Shown: positions 8,706 through 20,400 of the stretch, piece by piece
Layout of the letters: each line of letters opens with the position of its first letter
Position numbering within the stretch: position 1 is the first letter of the stretch
DNA from: Pseudo-nitzschia pungens
Lineage: Eukaryota > Bacillariophyta > Bacillariophyceae > Bacillariales > Bacillariaceae
Assembly (NCBI GenBank): GCA_037355855.1
Contig: CM074761.1
Location: 4,855,346-4,919,345 of the forward strand
Length of the DNA stretch: 64,000 nucleotides
Direction: 5' to 3'
Translations under genes and position numbers: made by a program
Notes under the pieces: generated by a model
Database searches by the model: none
What the model was told of the DNA's origin: nothing
The model's input: only the letters and a program-made list of their open reading frames with translations

Positions 8706-11537
8706 ATGCCCAGCCCAGCCCGCGTCGCTCTTCTCTCCGTTCTGAATCTCTCGCTCTCGCTCTCGCTCTCGCTCTACTCGCACACGGCGTTGGGATTTTC
8801 GCCCGGCGGCTCGTTTCCGAAGAATTCCGCTCTCCTCTCGGTCGGCGACCCTTCTCGTCGACCGCTCGATTCGCCACCGGCATTCCGGATATCGGGGCAT
8901 TGCCCGGATCGACGACGACCGCGAACACTATCGTTGCTTTCGGGTGCAAAGGATGGAACCGCAAGTGCCGGTGCCAGTGCCGGTGCCCAGGACGAGTTCC
9001 CGCGCCACCTGATCGATTCGCTGGACCTGACCCAAATCATCGAGGAGATCGCAAGACACACTGCCACAAGGAGAGGGTACGACGCACTGTTATCAACCGT
9101 TCAGCGCAAACCCGCGAGGAGGGAACGAAACTCGGACAGGCTGTCGCTCTTCTCGAATCTACAACGGGAACGGTACGGTGTGACTGCTACTTCTTACGCG
9201 GGGCAACACGGACCTTCGTCGCTGGCACCCATTGCAAAATCCTTTCGCGACGTTCGATCCGAGTACGCGCTGGTTGAAGAGGCGACTCTGACGCTGTCGT
9301 CGACGAACAAAGCAGGCCTCGGTGATGATGATGATGACAACGATGCCTCGTACAACGATCTGACCTACCCTCCTCTGTACGGAGAACACAGCGGTCCTCA
9401 CGACATCGATACGATTCCCCAAACAGACGACGACGAATGGCTGTACCTTTCACCGGAAGAGTACACGGCGGAAAACCTTCTCCAGGCGGAGCAGGTGATA
9501 AAGAGGCTTCTCGAAATCCGCGAGTGGAGTCGACGGGAAGCAACACGGACCTGGGCACCAACACTGGCGCGGATGGGGTCGACCATCGACCGGGAGGAAA
9601 ACGTTCTCCAGCAGGTGTACGACGACGTGGCCGGAAACATCGAGATCGTCCGGGTCAAGTCCATTGCCGACCCCTCGGGGAAGGCCTCGTACTCGGTCCG
9701 GGTCAGGGAAGACCGGTTCCCGATTCTTCGCTCGCTCCGAGAAAAGGAACGGAAACTGGTGGCGAAAGGCGGAAAGGAATTCGACAAGGATCTCGTCGCG
9801 ATCCGCGCCGAGATCGAGGAAACCACGGCGCAGATCGTTGCCGGCCTGGCGCAAAAGGTGGTGGGTGCCTCCAAGAGTCTCGACCGCGGCCTGGGGATCG
9901 CGGCGCGCCTCGATGTGCTCCTGGCGAAGGCCGCGTACGCCCTTTCGATGAACGGAGTCGTCCCGTTCGTCGACGAGAAACGCGGGGAAATCTCCGTCGA
10001 GAATTTTCTCCATCCGGTCCTGCTCCGAACCATGGAAGACCGAGATCGCGTGGTCCCGATCGACCTGCGTCTGTCTTCCGTGGACAGCGAAGAGCGCGCG
10101 CTCGTCATCAGCGGACCCAACGGTGGCGGAAAGACCTTGTCGATGAAGTCGTTCGGATTGGTTTCTGTACTGACAAAGCTGGGGGTTCCCATCCCCGTGA
10201 AGGAGGGAAGCGGCCGACCCAGGGTGGATTACTTCGACGAAATCTTTGTCAATGTGGGCGATCAGCAGAGTGTTCTCGATGGAGAGTCCACGTGGACATC
10301 GATATTGAATTCGTGCGCTTCGATGATCCAAATCATTGAGGACCAACGGAGGGAAAGCAGCATCGAACCTTCCCACCTCGTGCTCCTGGACGAACTCGGC
10401 ACCGGCACCGATCCCGAATCGGGGGGCGCGGTCGCCCAGGCCGTCTTGGAAGAATTGATCGCAAAGTCCTGCCGGGTCGTTGTCACGACCCATTTGCCAC
10501 GACTCAAGGCATTGTCGTACGACGACGACAACATAGGCTGCGCAGCCGTCCTTCTGGACTACAGCGATCAGTCAACGTTTCAGAGACCGAGTTTCCGATT
10601 GGAATACGGTCTCATCGGAGAATCGCACGCTCTCGGGGCAGCCTCGAGGTGTGTCCCCTCCCTTCCCGAATCGGTCTTGTCCAGGGCCTCGGATCTGATG
10701 GACGATATCGACGAAACCGAACAGGACGGAACCCACAAGAGCTACATTCGGGCTCTGACCAGTTCTATGGAAGAGCAGCTGGAGCGTTCAAAGGTTGCAA
10801 CAATGTCGTTGGAAAACGATGCCGCCGATTCAACGAGATGCCGACGAGCCATGGTGTCGCTGGCACGATCCTACGAATGTCATCTGGATCGGAGATTGGA
10901 AAGCCTCGAATCTACCTTTCAGAAACTGAAAGCGAACGGAGAGTCGAGCGACTACGAGTTGGTCGGACAAATGCTATGGGAATTGAAAGCGGTGAGGAAA
11001 AAAGTTGTCAGCCAGGAGGAGGAGCTGGCCGCCAAGGGACTCCGAGTCTTGCCATTGAACTACGCGTTGAGTCCCGGGGAATCGGTTGTCATCATCTCGC
11101 AAGGAGAATGGGAAGGCATGACGGCCAAGGTTGTATCCGATGGATCCAGCGGTGATTCCTCTCTGGATCCGAACCAAGTCTTGGTCAGACCTTCCTTTTC
11201 GCTCCACGCGTGGGATGATGTCGTGCTGACCGATATCGACCCGATGGCAGATCGAGCACTCATTTTTCAGCGCCAAGAAATCGCAATATGGTCCATGGAC
11301 AGCATCTACGACGACAATGCTACCTTCCAATCCAAACCCGCAACGAGCATCTCGAATTCAAAGCAAAGGATCAACTCTCTGCTTTCCACTATCGATTCCG
11401 TGTCGAAGAAAGCCGATTCTCAAAAAGCCACCAATACCACGAAAGGGGGGAAAAAGTCCGGGAAAGGGAAAGGTTCTGGGAAAACTTTCACGTCCTCGAG
11501 ACAACGAAAAGCTGCAAACAAGGCGAAGAAGCGATAG
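8706..11537 (+). CDS. MUTS2: Plastid-targeted MutS2-type ATPase without Smr domain
   Basis: Intronless, 943 aa from the ATG at 8706; the frame opens earlier only at GTG. The N-terminus is a Leu/Ser-rich signal peptide ending ALGF-SPG, a diatom plastid-entry site. The body follows MutS2: coiled helical core with a clamp-like middle, then the ATPase with Walker A GPNGGGKT (residues 470-477), Walker B LVLLDELGTGTD (Asp at about 562) and the TTHLPRLKAL switch. After a charged coiled coil comes a KOW-like strand-rich segment (GESVVIISQGEWEGM...). Bacterial and plant MutS2 proteins usually end in an Smr endonuclease domain; here the C-terminus is instead a Lys/Gly-rich basic tail. MutS2 ATPases bind branched DNA or stalled ribosomes. 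I infer a plastid role in DNA maintenance or ribosome rescue. Confidence 0.85.
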   Translation: MPSPARVALLSVLNLSLSLSLSLYSHTALGFSPGGSFPKNSALLSVGDPSRRPLDSPPAFRISGHCPDRRRPRTLSLLSGAKDGTASAGASAGAQDEFPRHLIDSLDLTQIIEEIARHTATRRGYDALLSTVQRKPARRERNSDRLSLFSNLQRERYGVTATSYAGQHGPSSLAPIAKSFRDVRSEYALVEEATLTLSSTNKAGLGDDDDDNDASYNDLTYPPLYGEHSGPHDIDTIPQTDDDEWLYLSPEEYTAENLLQAEQVIKRLLEIREWSRREATRTWAPTLARMGSTIDREENVLQQVYDDVAGNIEIVRVKSIADPSGKASYSVRVREDRFPILRSLREKERKLVAKGGKEFDKDLVAIRAEIEETTAQIVAGLAQKVVGASKSLDRGLGIAARLDVLLAKAAYALSMNGVVPFVDEKRGEISVENFLHPVLLRTMEDRDRVVPIDLRLSSVDSEERALVISGPNGGGKTLSMKSFGLVSVLTKLGVPIPVKEGSGRPRVDYFDEIFVNVGDQQSVLDGESTWTSILNSCASMIQIIEDQRRESSIEPSHLVLLDELGTGTDPESGGAVAQAVLEELIAKSCRVVVTTHLPRLKALSYDDDNIGCAAVLLDYSDQSTFQRPSFRLEYGLIGESHALGAASRCVPSLPESVLSRASDLMDDIDETEQDGTHKSYIRALTSSMEEQLERSKVATMSLENDAADSTRCRRAMVSLARSYECHLDRRLESLESTFQKLKANGESSDYELVGQMLWELKAVRKKVVSQEEELAAKGLRVLPLNYALSPGESVVIISQGEWEGMTAKVVSDGSSGDSSLDPNQVLVRPSFSLHAWDDVVLTDIDPMADRALIFQRQEIAIWSMDSIYDDNATFQSKPATSISNSKQRINSLLSTIDSVSKKADSQKATNTTKGGKKSGKGKGSGKTFTSSRQRKAANKAKKR

Positions 11538-13083
11538 TACGGTAGTATTTCTTAGAATCTATCATCAATTCACAATAGCAAAATCCTTTCAATATTACTT
11601 ATGCTCGCCATCACAACTCGTAAGGGTAGTACGTCCAAAATCTATTAGTAGTAGTATTAGTAATAATCACAGGGGATCTTTTTGAAATATGCAATGGATC
11701 GTTTATTTCTTTCAGCTCATCAGCCTAGTACTACAAAATCAGCGCAGACAAGGTTTTTTTTTGTGTCTTTCAGATTCAAATGGATGGATGTTTCAACCAT
11801 TCATGTCATCAGACTAACATTATATTGCTCTACTAGTATAATCAACCAATAACAACAATTACTATTTGAATCAATTGCGATTCAAGAAACACATACCCGC
11901 AGAACAGGACTGGAATTGAATAAATTACAAAGGGCATTCTTCCACTGCCCTCAAAAAGTTCATTCACTCTGATTGACTTTCCAACAGTACCATAACGGTC
12001 ACCTTTGCAGCCCCAAACGGATTCATCATTCGTCACTATTTGAATGCACAATGAAATTGTCAGAGTTATCTTTTTGATTGTAGCACCCTGCTGTTTTCCT
12101 GTAATAATAATAATAATATACGGATTTAAATAACTTTAATCACCAAAGGTGAGACTAAATTACTCAGTCTGTAACCAGACTTTAACGTCGCCTCCATCAG
12201 AGAGTCAGGACCCCAAGTGGTAGAACGACAAATTGTCAAACAAACCTTGAACATCAGACAGGGAAAGAAACAGAACAAGTCCCACAAAATAGGGACTTGC
12301 GAGAAAGTGAGATGGGAGGGAAGATTGAGGGAGAAGACCCAGTATCAAAAGGTAGAGGACATGATGAGAAGCAGGAAAAGAGAACAAAAACCAAGGTACA
12401 AAGTGGAATCAACCCTAAGAGCCAGTAAGCCAGGCTCGTAGGAGAGCCTGCCCCCCCGGTGCAGCCATACCAACAAGAGGCTGCTCCCCTGCTGTTTTCC
12501 TGTAATTATCTTTTTGATTGCAGTACCCTGTTTTCCTGTCTCAACGCTGGAGTCATATTCAGATCAATCTAGTCTTTCATCTGCTGTATCATATCCACTC
12601 TGTCTAGTATTCCCAAGACATGGCCAATTTGTCAGACTTCTAACTACTCTAACACAAACCCATACCATGTATTTGATCAGAACTCTGCATGATACCTTTC
12701 ATACCTTTATGACCCTGCCTTTGACGCCACTCTGAGGTCTGAGGTTTTGATGGGATGAACGATTGACGCCAAAACGCGCGGCTGTTCACTCCAACAATCA
12801 GTTGACAGTTAGGTTTACCGGTAGAAAGGCTTCCTCTCCTTATTCTTCCTCATTTCGACGACGCATCGAACTTCGAAAGATGAAGTTGATGCTGCATGGT
12901 CCATGGTCCATGGTGCAAGCTCCATAGTCCAGAGTCCATGGGTGTACGGTGTGGTGCACAGGAGAGTGCAGCGCAGTCAAGCGACGGAATTCGGGCAGCA
13001 CTCTAACATCATCGGCCACCGGGCCATCAACCATCCTCCGGACGGGACCAAGCGGAGATGCTCGTTTGTGAAAGGGAACAACA
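11538..13083. other. Intergenic, AT-rich, with a repeat-flanked segment
   Basis: No supported gene. The first part is AT-rich 3' flank of the MutS2 gene. Positions 12107-12487 form a purine-rich block bounded by direct repeats (see separate entry). The last 300 bases before 13084 contain CCATGGTCCATGGT-like short repeats and probably the 5' leader of the next gene. Confidence 0.45.
12087..12539. repeat. About 381-bp segment between 19-bp direct repeats
   Basis: CCTGCTGTTTTCCTGTAAT occurs at 12087-12105 and again at 12488-12506. A neighbouring block reading TTATCTTTTTGATTG followed by an AG and ACCCTG is also duplicated (from 12066 and from 12506). The enclosed 381 bases are purine-rich on this strand with no similarity I recognise. 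This may be a transposon or retroelement remnant, or a local duplication; evidence is limited to the repeats. Confidence 0.45.
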
Positions 13084-16000
13084 ATGCTGCCCTATCACCT
13101 TCGAGAGATTCGCAAGATTGACAAAAAAGGAAATGCGAAACGACGACGAGGCGATGAGCCATCGGAAGCAAACGCAAACAATGCCGCGGACCGCGGCGGA
13201 CCGGTTCAGAGAGCAATCACGAGTGATCTGCTGAACCTTCGGAAAACATTCAGAGAGCGACTATCGGTGGACCGTGTTGCGATCCAGAGGGACGATTTCT
13301 CGACCCACCGGGAAGCCGGTACCGCATTCTCGATCTTCAAGACGGTTTTTGGATCCTCGAAAATGGCCGCGCTCCATCTCCTACCACCGGCCCGCTGTGA
13401 CAGAGAAGCTTACTCCCAATTGATTTATGCCGCGTGCTTTGCCCTTTTCAAGGACTCGTTCTCAAAAATCGGAGGAACGCTCGCGGAGTGCGCTACGGAC
13501 GGGAGAAGCAACGATGGCATCGGTAGTGACAATCACTACGACGATGCGTGTTTTGCCGTCTTTTGCTTGTTCGCCTTGTTCGAAACCAATCCCCTGCCCA
13601 AGCAATTCGAGAGCGACAACCCGCTTCGACTGTTATCGGTCAGTTTGCGATCCTCGGACGATCCGGACACTTCTCACCGGAGGTGCTTTTCGAAAAACAT
13701 TCGCATCGATCGCGAGCATTATGCTCTCTTGCTGCAACTGAAAGAGCTATCTCTGGCCAAAAAATGCGACTGCGAACGAGCGTTCTACGAGCGCCAAAGA
13801 TTTCTCCTGCAAGATTCCAAACGCGCCGAACAAGGAAGGCATCCTTCCCCCACCAGAGAAGGAGATCGTCCCCGGAAATGTTGTTGCGGATTGTCCACCG
13901 ACGTTTTAGAAATTTTGGATCGAGTCTTTGATCGATTGGAACTCTGCGAGTACACGGGACCACTTGGCGCGGAAGCGTTCGCTGGTCACGCCGAATATCC
14001 CCACGGCAGATTGACGAAACGCCCGGAGTGCAGCAACCAGAACGGTGACGCAACCCCCCAGCGCCGTATTTTACACGAAGCTCGGACAGATAGAGACTCC
14101 GTTTCCGCGGAACCCAAAACGGATTACGCGAACGAAATTAATGCTTTGATTGGGAACTATGAGAACAAAGTTGCTGCAATACGGGTGCCGTCACATAAAT
14201 CGAATGGAGTACAACATCTACGGGGCAAACTCGAAGCTCTCTTCTCAAAAGACGGCTCCCGATCGCAATCGACCGATCCATCCACACAATCCGTGGGAAA
14301 CCAGAACGAAACCCAAGAGCCATTGGAGCCGTCGGTACACCCAGATATTTCGCGAAGGTATCGGATCACTTTCCGCGGTAAAATCAACAAACATCTCAGA
14401 AAACAATTGCATGCTACCGTGACGAGTCTTCTCGGAAGAGAAGAACCGATTCCACCACCGTCCCAATTCAAGAATGATGCGACGAAATCGTTATTGGACA
14501 GAGACGATGTTTCATCGATTGGTTTGGGTGGAATATCCGTCAGAACCGGTCGAGGGGGAGCCGGCATCCAAAAAGATCCATCAAGCCTTGGCAGAAACGC
14601 TTCGTCTCGAAACTCTCGATCAAACAATGAGGTGAAAGTGATAACGAATCCAAACCTGGCAAACATGTTCTTGACTACAAATGATAACAATAACGAAAAA
14701 AACGATTCGGCGTGTTCCTCCGACAACAGCAGTGTTGATTCAGAAATTTCCATGCTATCTTCGACCGATGGGGACGAGATCGACGATGGAATATCGGTTG
14801 CAACCTCTGCATTCGGGAAGAGAGCTCTGGATGACTTGCTGCAAAAAGTGGCACAAGAAGGGGATGGCGTCAACAGCAGGAGAAGAACGAACCAACGGGC
14901 AAGAACAACAAAGGAAAGGAAACGAAAAAAGCAAGAAAACGCTACGAAACAAAAATCTTCCGTTCCAAAGGGCGTCACGAAAGAGGACGAGATGTCAGTA
15001 GCAACGTCTACGTACGGGAAGAAAGCTCTCGATGACCTATTACGGAGAGTAACGGAAGAAGGGATCGGGGTTGATAAGGAAGGAGTTAGTAGCAGAAGAA
15101 GAAAGAACCAACTACCTGGATCGACAAAGAGAAATGAAGAGGAGAACGAAGAGGAAACTACTGGATTCCCGGGTTTCGATAGTTTGGAGGACGAGGAGGA
15201 GATATCAGTGGCGACATCCGCTTTCGGAAAAAGAGCTCTAGACGATCTACTACAAACTGCCGCTCGAGAAGGAGATGTGGTGAATAAAAGAAGCAGAAAG
15301 AACCAAACGGCAGGCTCCAGGAACAGGAGTAAACAGAAAAAGGATGAACATGGAGTCCGGTCGACTTCTGTTAGTAAGGAGAAGGAAGACAATGAAGAGA
15401 TATCAGTGGCGACATCCGCTTTCGGAAAAAGAGCCCTTGATGATCTACTACAAAGTGCCACTCAACAAGAGGCGGATGCAGTAAATAAAAAAAGAACAAA
15501 GAATCAAAAGGCACGCTCTAGGACGAGTAATAAGCGGAAAGAGGATGAACATGGAGTCAGGTCGACTTCTGTCAGTAAGGAGAAGGATGACGATGAAGAG
15601 ATATCAGTGGCGACATCTGCATTCGGGAAAAGAGCCCTTGATGATCTACTACAAAGTGCCACTCAACAAGAGGCGGATGCAGTGAATAACAAAAGAACAA
15701 AGAATCAAAAGGCACGCTCTAGGACGAGTAATAAACGGAAAGAGGATGAAACTGCCACTAAATTGACCTCCTCTGTTAGTAAGGAGAAGGATAACGATGA
15801 AGAGATATCAGTGGCGACATCTGCATTCGGGAAAAGAGCCCTTGAGGATCTACTACAGAGTGCCACTCAACAAGAGGTGGCTGTAGTGAATAAAAAAAGA
15901 ACAAAGAATCAAAAGGCACGCTCGAGGACGAGTAATAAACGGAAAGAGGATGAAGCTGCCGCCGGATTGACCTCCTCTGTTAGTAAGGAGAAGGATGACG

Positions 16001-17251
16001 ATGAAGAGATATCAGGTGGCGACATCTGCATTCGGGAAAAGAGCCCTTGAGGATCTACTACAAAGTGCCACTCAACAAGAGGCGGATGCAGTGAATAACA
16101 AAAGAACAAAGAATCAAAAGGCACGCTCTAGGACGAGTAATAAACGGAAAGAGGATGAAACTGCCACTAAATTGACCTCCTCTGTTAGTAAGGAGAAGGA
16201 TAACGATGAAGAGATATCAGTGGCGACATCTGCATTCGGGAAAAGAGCCCTTGAGGATCTATTACAAAGTGCCGCTCAAGAAGGGGATGCAGTGAATAAC
16301 AAAAGAACAAAGAATCAAAAGGCACGCTCTAGGACGAGTAATAAACGGAAAGAGGATGAAACTGCCACTAAATTGACTTCCTCTGTTAGTAAGGAGAAGG
16401 ATGACGATGAAGAGATATCAGTGGCGACATCTGCATTCGGGAAAAGAGCCCTTGAAGATCTATTACAAAGTGCCGCTCAAGAAGGGGATGCAGTGAATAA
16501 CAAAAGAACAAAGAATCAAAAGGCACGCTCTAGGACGAGTAATAAACGGAAAGAGGACGAAACCGCGATCAGGTCAATTTCTGTCAGTAAGGAGAAGGAT
16601 GACGATGAAGAGATATCAGTGGCGACATCTGCATTCGGGAAAAGAGCCCTTGACGACCTATTACAAAGGGCCGCTCAAGAAGGGGATGCAGTAAACAAAA
16701 AACAACAAAGGATCAACCGGTAGGATCCACTCAACCCTCTTCCACTACTGATGGCACGACGGACAACAATGACGAGACATCCACAGCAACTTCTGCGCAC
16801 GGAAAAAGGACCCTCCAAGAGCTCCCGCAAACTGCCGCTACCGAAGATCCAGTCAAAATTGCGCACGAAGACGCTGGTGATTCTCACGAAGAAGGAGTGA
16901 CGAAAAAAGACATCACCATCGACGGCCAGTCGTCGAAGGGAAGGGGCGATGGGTTGGACGAAGCATCAGTGGCGGCGTCCGCATTCGGGGAGAAATTCCC
17001 GGTCGAGCTATAGCAAACTGTTTTCACGCGAGGGACAAAGATTGGCGGGAGAGATGACAGTCGTCCAAAACGGAAGCAAAAAAGCAGAGAGGGAAAACGT
17101 CCAATCACCGAGCCCACCTGCACTGAACGATGGGGAGAAAAAAGGCGATGACGATGAAGATCAAGAGGAGGAGCTATCGGTAGCGACATCGGAATTTGGG
17201 GAAAGGGCTCGAAATGATTTGTCGAACAGTGCTACGCAAGAAGCTAAATAA
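13084..17251 (+). CDS. SNAP43-like (SNAPc subunit 1) protein with long tandem-repeat tail; frame interrupted
   Basis: The first uninterrupted frame runs 13084-16050 (988 aa). Residues about 40-250 are helical and resemble SNAPc subunit 1: an FSIFKTVFGSS-like segment, ACFALFKDSF, then ACFAVFCLFALFETNPLPKQ and a long helix. SNAPc recruits polymerase to snRNA genes. A Ser/Asp-rich linker leads into about 13 repeats of roughly 66 aa, each starting with an acidic block, then ISVATSAFGKRALDDLLQ and a basic KKRTKNQKARSR-type stretch. The inner repeats are nearly identical in DNA; the outer ones are diverged. Repeat reading requires three one-base corrections: an extra G near 16016, a missing A in the A-run near 16694, and an extra base near 16996. 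With these the coding region ends at 17251. The SNAP43 assignment is from pattern only. Confidence 0.6.
14790..17230 (+). repeat. Intragenic tandem array, about 195-204 bp unit
   Basis: About 13 coding repeats. Units 4 to 9 (about 15400-16600) are almost identical and units 1-3 and 10-13 progressively diverged. This is the pattern expected from unequal exchange or gene conversion in the middle of an array. Each unit encodes an acidic patch, the 18-residue core ISVATSAFGKRALDDLLQ with small variants, and a Lys/Arg-rich spacer. Confidence 0.9.
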
Positions 17252-17462
17252 ATAAATAATAATCCAATCAGGTTGCGCACGCGGTGCATTTTGTCGCAGC
17301 CAGTACTAGCTAGATTGGAAACTCGAAGCGAAAAATTATGCGGTTTCGATGCGCCGGTTTTCCATTAGGTTCAATCACTTGGCACGGAAGTATTGTTGGG
17401 ATGCCAAACGTGTCCATGACCCGTTAACATGAACATGTCAGTCATTCGTTTCGTTCGTCATT

Positions 17463-20400
17463 CTACTTTTTCCGACGGGACTTCTTCTTCGAAGAAGAAG
17501 AAGAAGAACCGTCCGACGACCTCGATTTTCGTTTGCTCGGCGATTCTTGCGCAAATGCGGGACCGAGCAGCTCGATCACCAGTTCGCGCTGATACGCTTG
17601 GATTTCTCGAACCCAGATTTTTACCCGGACCTTGTCAAACACCTGGATCGAAACGTCGCCGTCGTACACAATCTTGTTTTCTTTCGGGAAACGACCCAGT
17701 TTCGGATCGTCCGAGGAAACGGGAAGCTTCACCTGTCCCTCGATGCCGTATTGAGGAATCATGACGCGGATGGAAGGGTCGCTCTTCTCGGCGGTTTCAA
17801 CGTCCAGGACGTACGCGTCTTCTTCTTTCGAACCGTTCGCAAAGAAGATGAGCGTGTGGAGCTGCACGCTCGCCCGTCCCGCCAGTTGCGCGGCTCTGTG
17901 TCTTCGATTCATGTTGGAGCATAAATCGTGGAGGTACGATTTGGAAGACAAATGGGGCGGAAGCGGAGCGACGTTGATTGCTGCCGCGAGCAAACGATGA
18001 ACGCAGACGTCCGCGTATCTGGAACGTTGAGGATCGAGACGACAAACGATGTGAGGAGACCGCGGTTGCGCAAGAGCCGACATCTACCCCTTCCCCCCAC
18101 AACAAAAAAAAAAGACAGCGACAGCGACAACGTACCTCCGAATGGGCGAAGTGAAATGGGTGTACACGGGTGCCGCGAGACCGTAGTGGTGCCAATCCAT
18201 CGGTCTGAATTCACCGGAGCAAAAGTACTGGGCCGGCGACATGCACCGCGTCGACAAGATCCGGAGCAATTTGTTGAAATACGGTTCGCTCTCGATCGTG
18301 GCCGCGTCGAGCGAATCCGCGAGCCTCTTGGAGTTTTCGATGTCGATCTCGAATCCCCGGCACCTCGCCTTGCCGATGAGTCCCTCGAACATGGCTCGGT
18401 TCGGCGACGGATGCCTTCTCAGCACCGACAGGGTCGGGTAGTGGCGAAGGATTTTCTTCGCGACGGTGATGTTCGCCAGGAGCATGAATTCCTCCACGAG
18501 CGCGTTGGCCTCCAGCAGGGCGTAGGCTTGCACGTCGGTCGGATTCAGGGATTCGCTGTCCAGGACGAATTTCACCTCCGGCGACGCGAGCGTCAGCGCG
18601 CCCGCGTCGATTCGTTTCTTCCGGAATTTCCGGGCGAGCGAGGCGAGTCTCTTGACCGCGCCCACCTGGGGATCGTTGCCGTCGTTTTCGGGCTGGTCGA
18701 TGAAGCTCTGGGCCTGCTGATAGGTGAGAGCGGCGATGGAGTGGATGATGGTCTTTTTGAAATCCACGTTCAGTATCTCGGCGTCGGGCGTCACCTCCCA
18801 GATCACGGAGAACGCGTATCGGTCGACGTCCGCCCTCAGACTGCACAGATCCGTCGTCAGGAGCGCGGGCAACATGTCGAGACGCTTGTTGACGAGATAC
18901 GTCGAGGTCGACCGGTTGGCGGCTTCCAGGTCCATGGCGCTCCCCGGCGAGACGTAGTGGGTCACGTCGGCGATCGAGACCCCGACCTGGTAGTTCCCGT
19001 TCGGAAGAACGATGCAGTGGAGAGCGTCGTCGATATCCTTGCAGCCCGGCGGATCGATGGACAGAACGGGCAAATGCCGGAGATCGAGGCGATCGGGAAC
19101 CATGGTGATCTCGTAGTCCTTCGGCGGAAGACACGCCAGCACCTGTGCCGGAAAGGGTTCGTGCGCGATCTTGAACTGCCGCAGGAGGACCTCGGTTTCC
19201 ACGTCCTTCGATCCGGCCCTGCCGATGGTTTCGACGTAGTGACCGAGCGGAAGGGACGAGTGGGAGGGCCACGAGTCCATGGTGACAACGATGCGCTGCC
19301 CCAGCAAGCGCTCGCGCTGCGACGTCCGGATCAGAATGGGCGGAATCTTGTCGTCCGTCGGAAAAAACACGCACGCGACGCTTCCGTCGGCGTGCTCTCG
19401 CTCGTTTTCGAGGGCGATTTTTTCGCGTTCCGTCGGTGTTTCGTTTCCGGACCCGGTCGCCTCGCTCTCGTAGATCGAACCGCTGTAGCTGGCAAAGTTT
19501 CGTCGCAGTATTCCGACAACCCTGCCGGTTGGTTTCAGGTTGTTGCTGTTGTTGCTGCTGCTGCTGTTGCTGCTATTTTTGGAAGCATCGTCGTCCGCGT
19601 TCATGGCAATCGTGTCGGGAACGTTTGTGAGCTCGCTCTGGGTGGGCTCCGCGGTTTCGCTCGCTATTCCCGTTGCCGCGTTCTCCCCTTCCGCTTCCGG
19701 TTCCGCGTCGCGCCGAACCGAGATCCATTTTTCGAGCGCGTGCAACTCGATCGCGACAATGTCCCCGTCGATGGCTCGATTCCGATCGATCGACCCCCGG
19801 ATCGTGACGGCGATCCGTTCCTCGCCCCTCCGAATGGTAACGTACGCCGATTTCGCGTCTCTCTCGGATCGGAGGGTCCCCCTGTAGTACCGACCCGACT
19901 TGACGCCCAGCGAGAGGTCGGCTTGCCCGACGTGGGGAGGGAAGATGTCCTCTCGGCGGTTGTTGTTTTTGTTTCCGCTTCCGCTTCCGCCCGATTCCCC
20001 ATTGGCAGTCGTTGGTGCGCCGCTTCCGCCGTACTGAGCCACCAAATCCGTCAGCGAGAGACCCGGGTTGAGATCGTCGAGTTCCCTCGCCCAGCTCCGG
20101 ACCGACACGGCCTCGTAGAGGTGTTTGTCTCGGGCCGCTGCCTCGCGGGATGCCTTATCGTCGGTCAGGAGAATGACCCGAAAGTTGGACCCCCGCAGGT
20201 GCTCCCCGAAGAGCGCGGCAACGTTTCGAATCCTGGCATCGTTCTCGTCGTTGATGCTCTCAATATTTGCGCTCGCGTTAGTGTGCGCCGTTTGGGAATG
20301 GTGCATGTCGGGAAAGAATACGCAGCACCGATCGCGGTGCCCGTGCCCGTCCCCGACCTCCCTCAGCAATTCCACGGCCCGATCGTAGGCGACCGCGCGG

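Noticed and set aside
9398..10493. Long minus-strand frames (264 and 347 codons) and the plus frame at 9437-10339
   Set aside because: Shadows of the MutS2 frame, which carries the Walker motifs.
12217..12441. 74-codon basic frame
   Set aside because: Lies wholly in the purine-rich repeat-bounded block; non-ATG-like context and no family.
14157..15461. 434-codon minus-strand frame
   Set aside because: Antisense of the SNAP43-like repeat region; Ser/Leu/Phe-rich repeats only mirror the coding repeats.
16018..16220. Intron explaining the frame break (GT at 16018 to CAG in the next repeat)
   Set aside because: The donor GTGGCG does not fit the GTRNGT pattern of other introns here; a one-base error is simpler.
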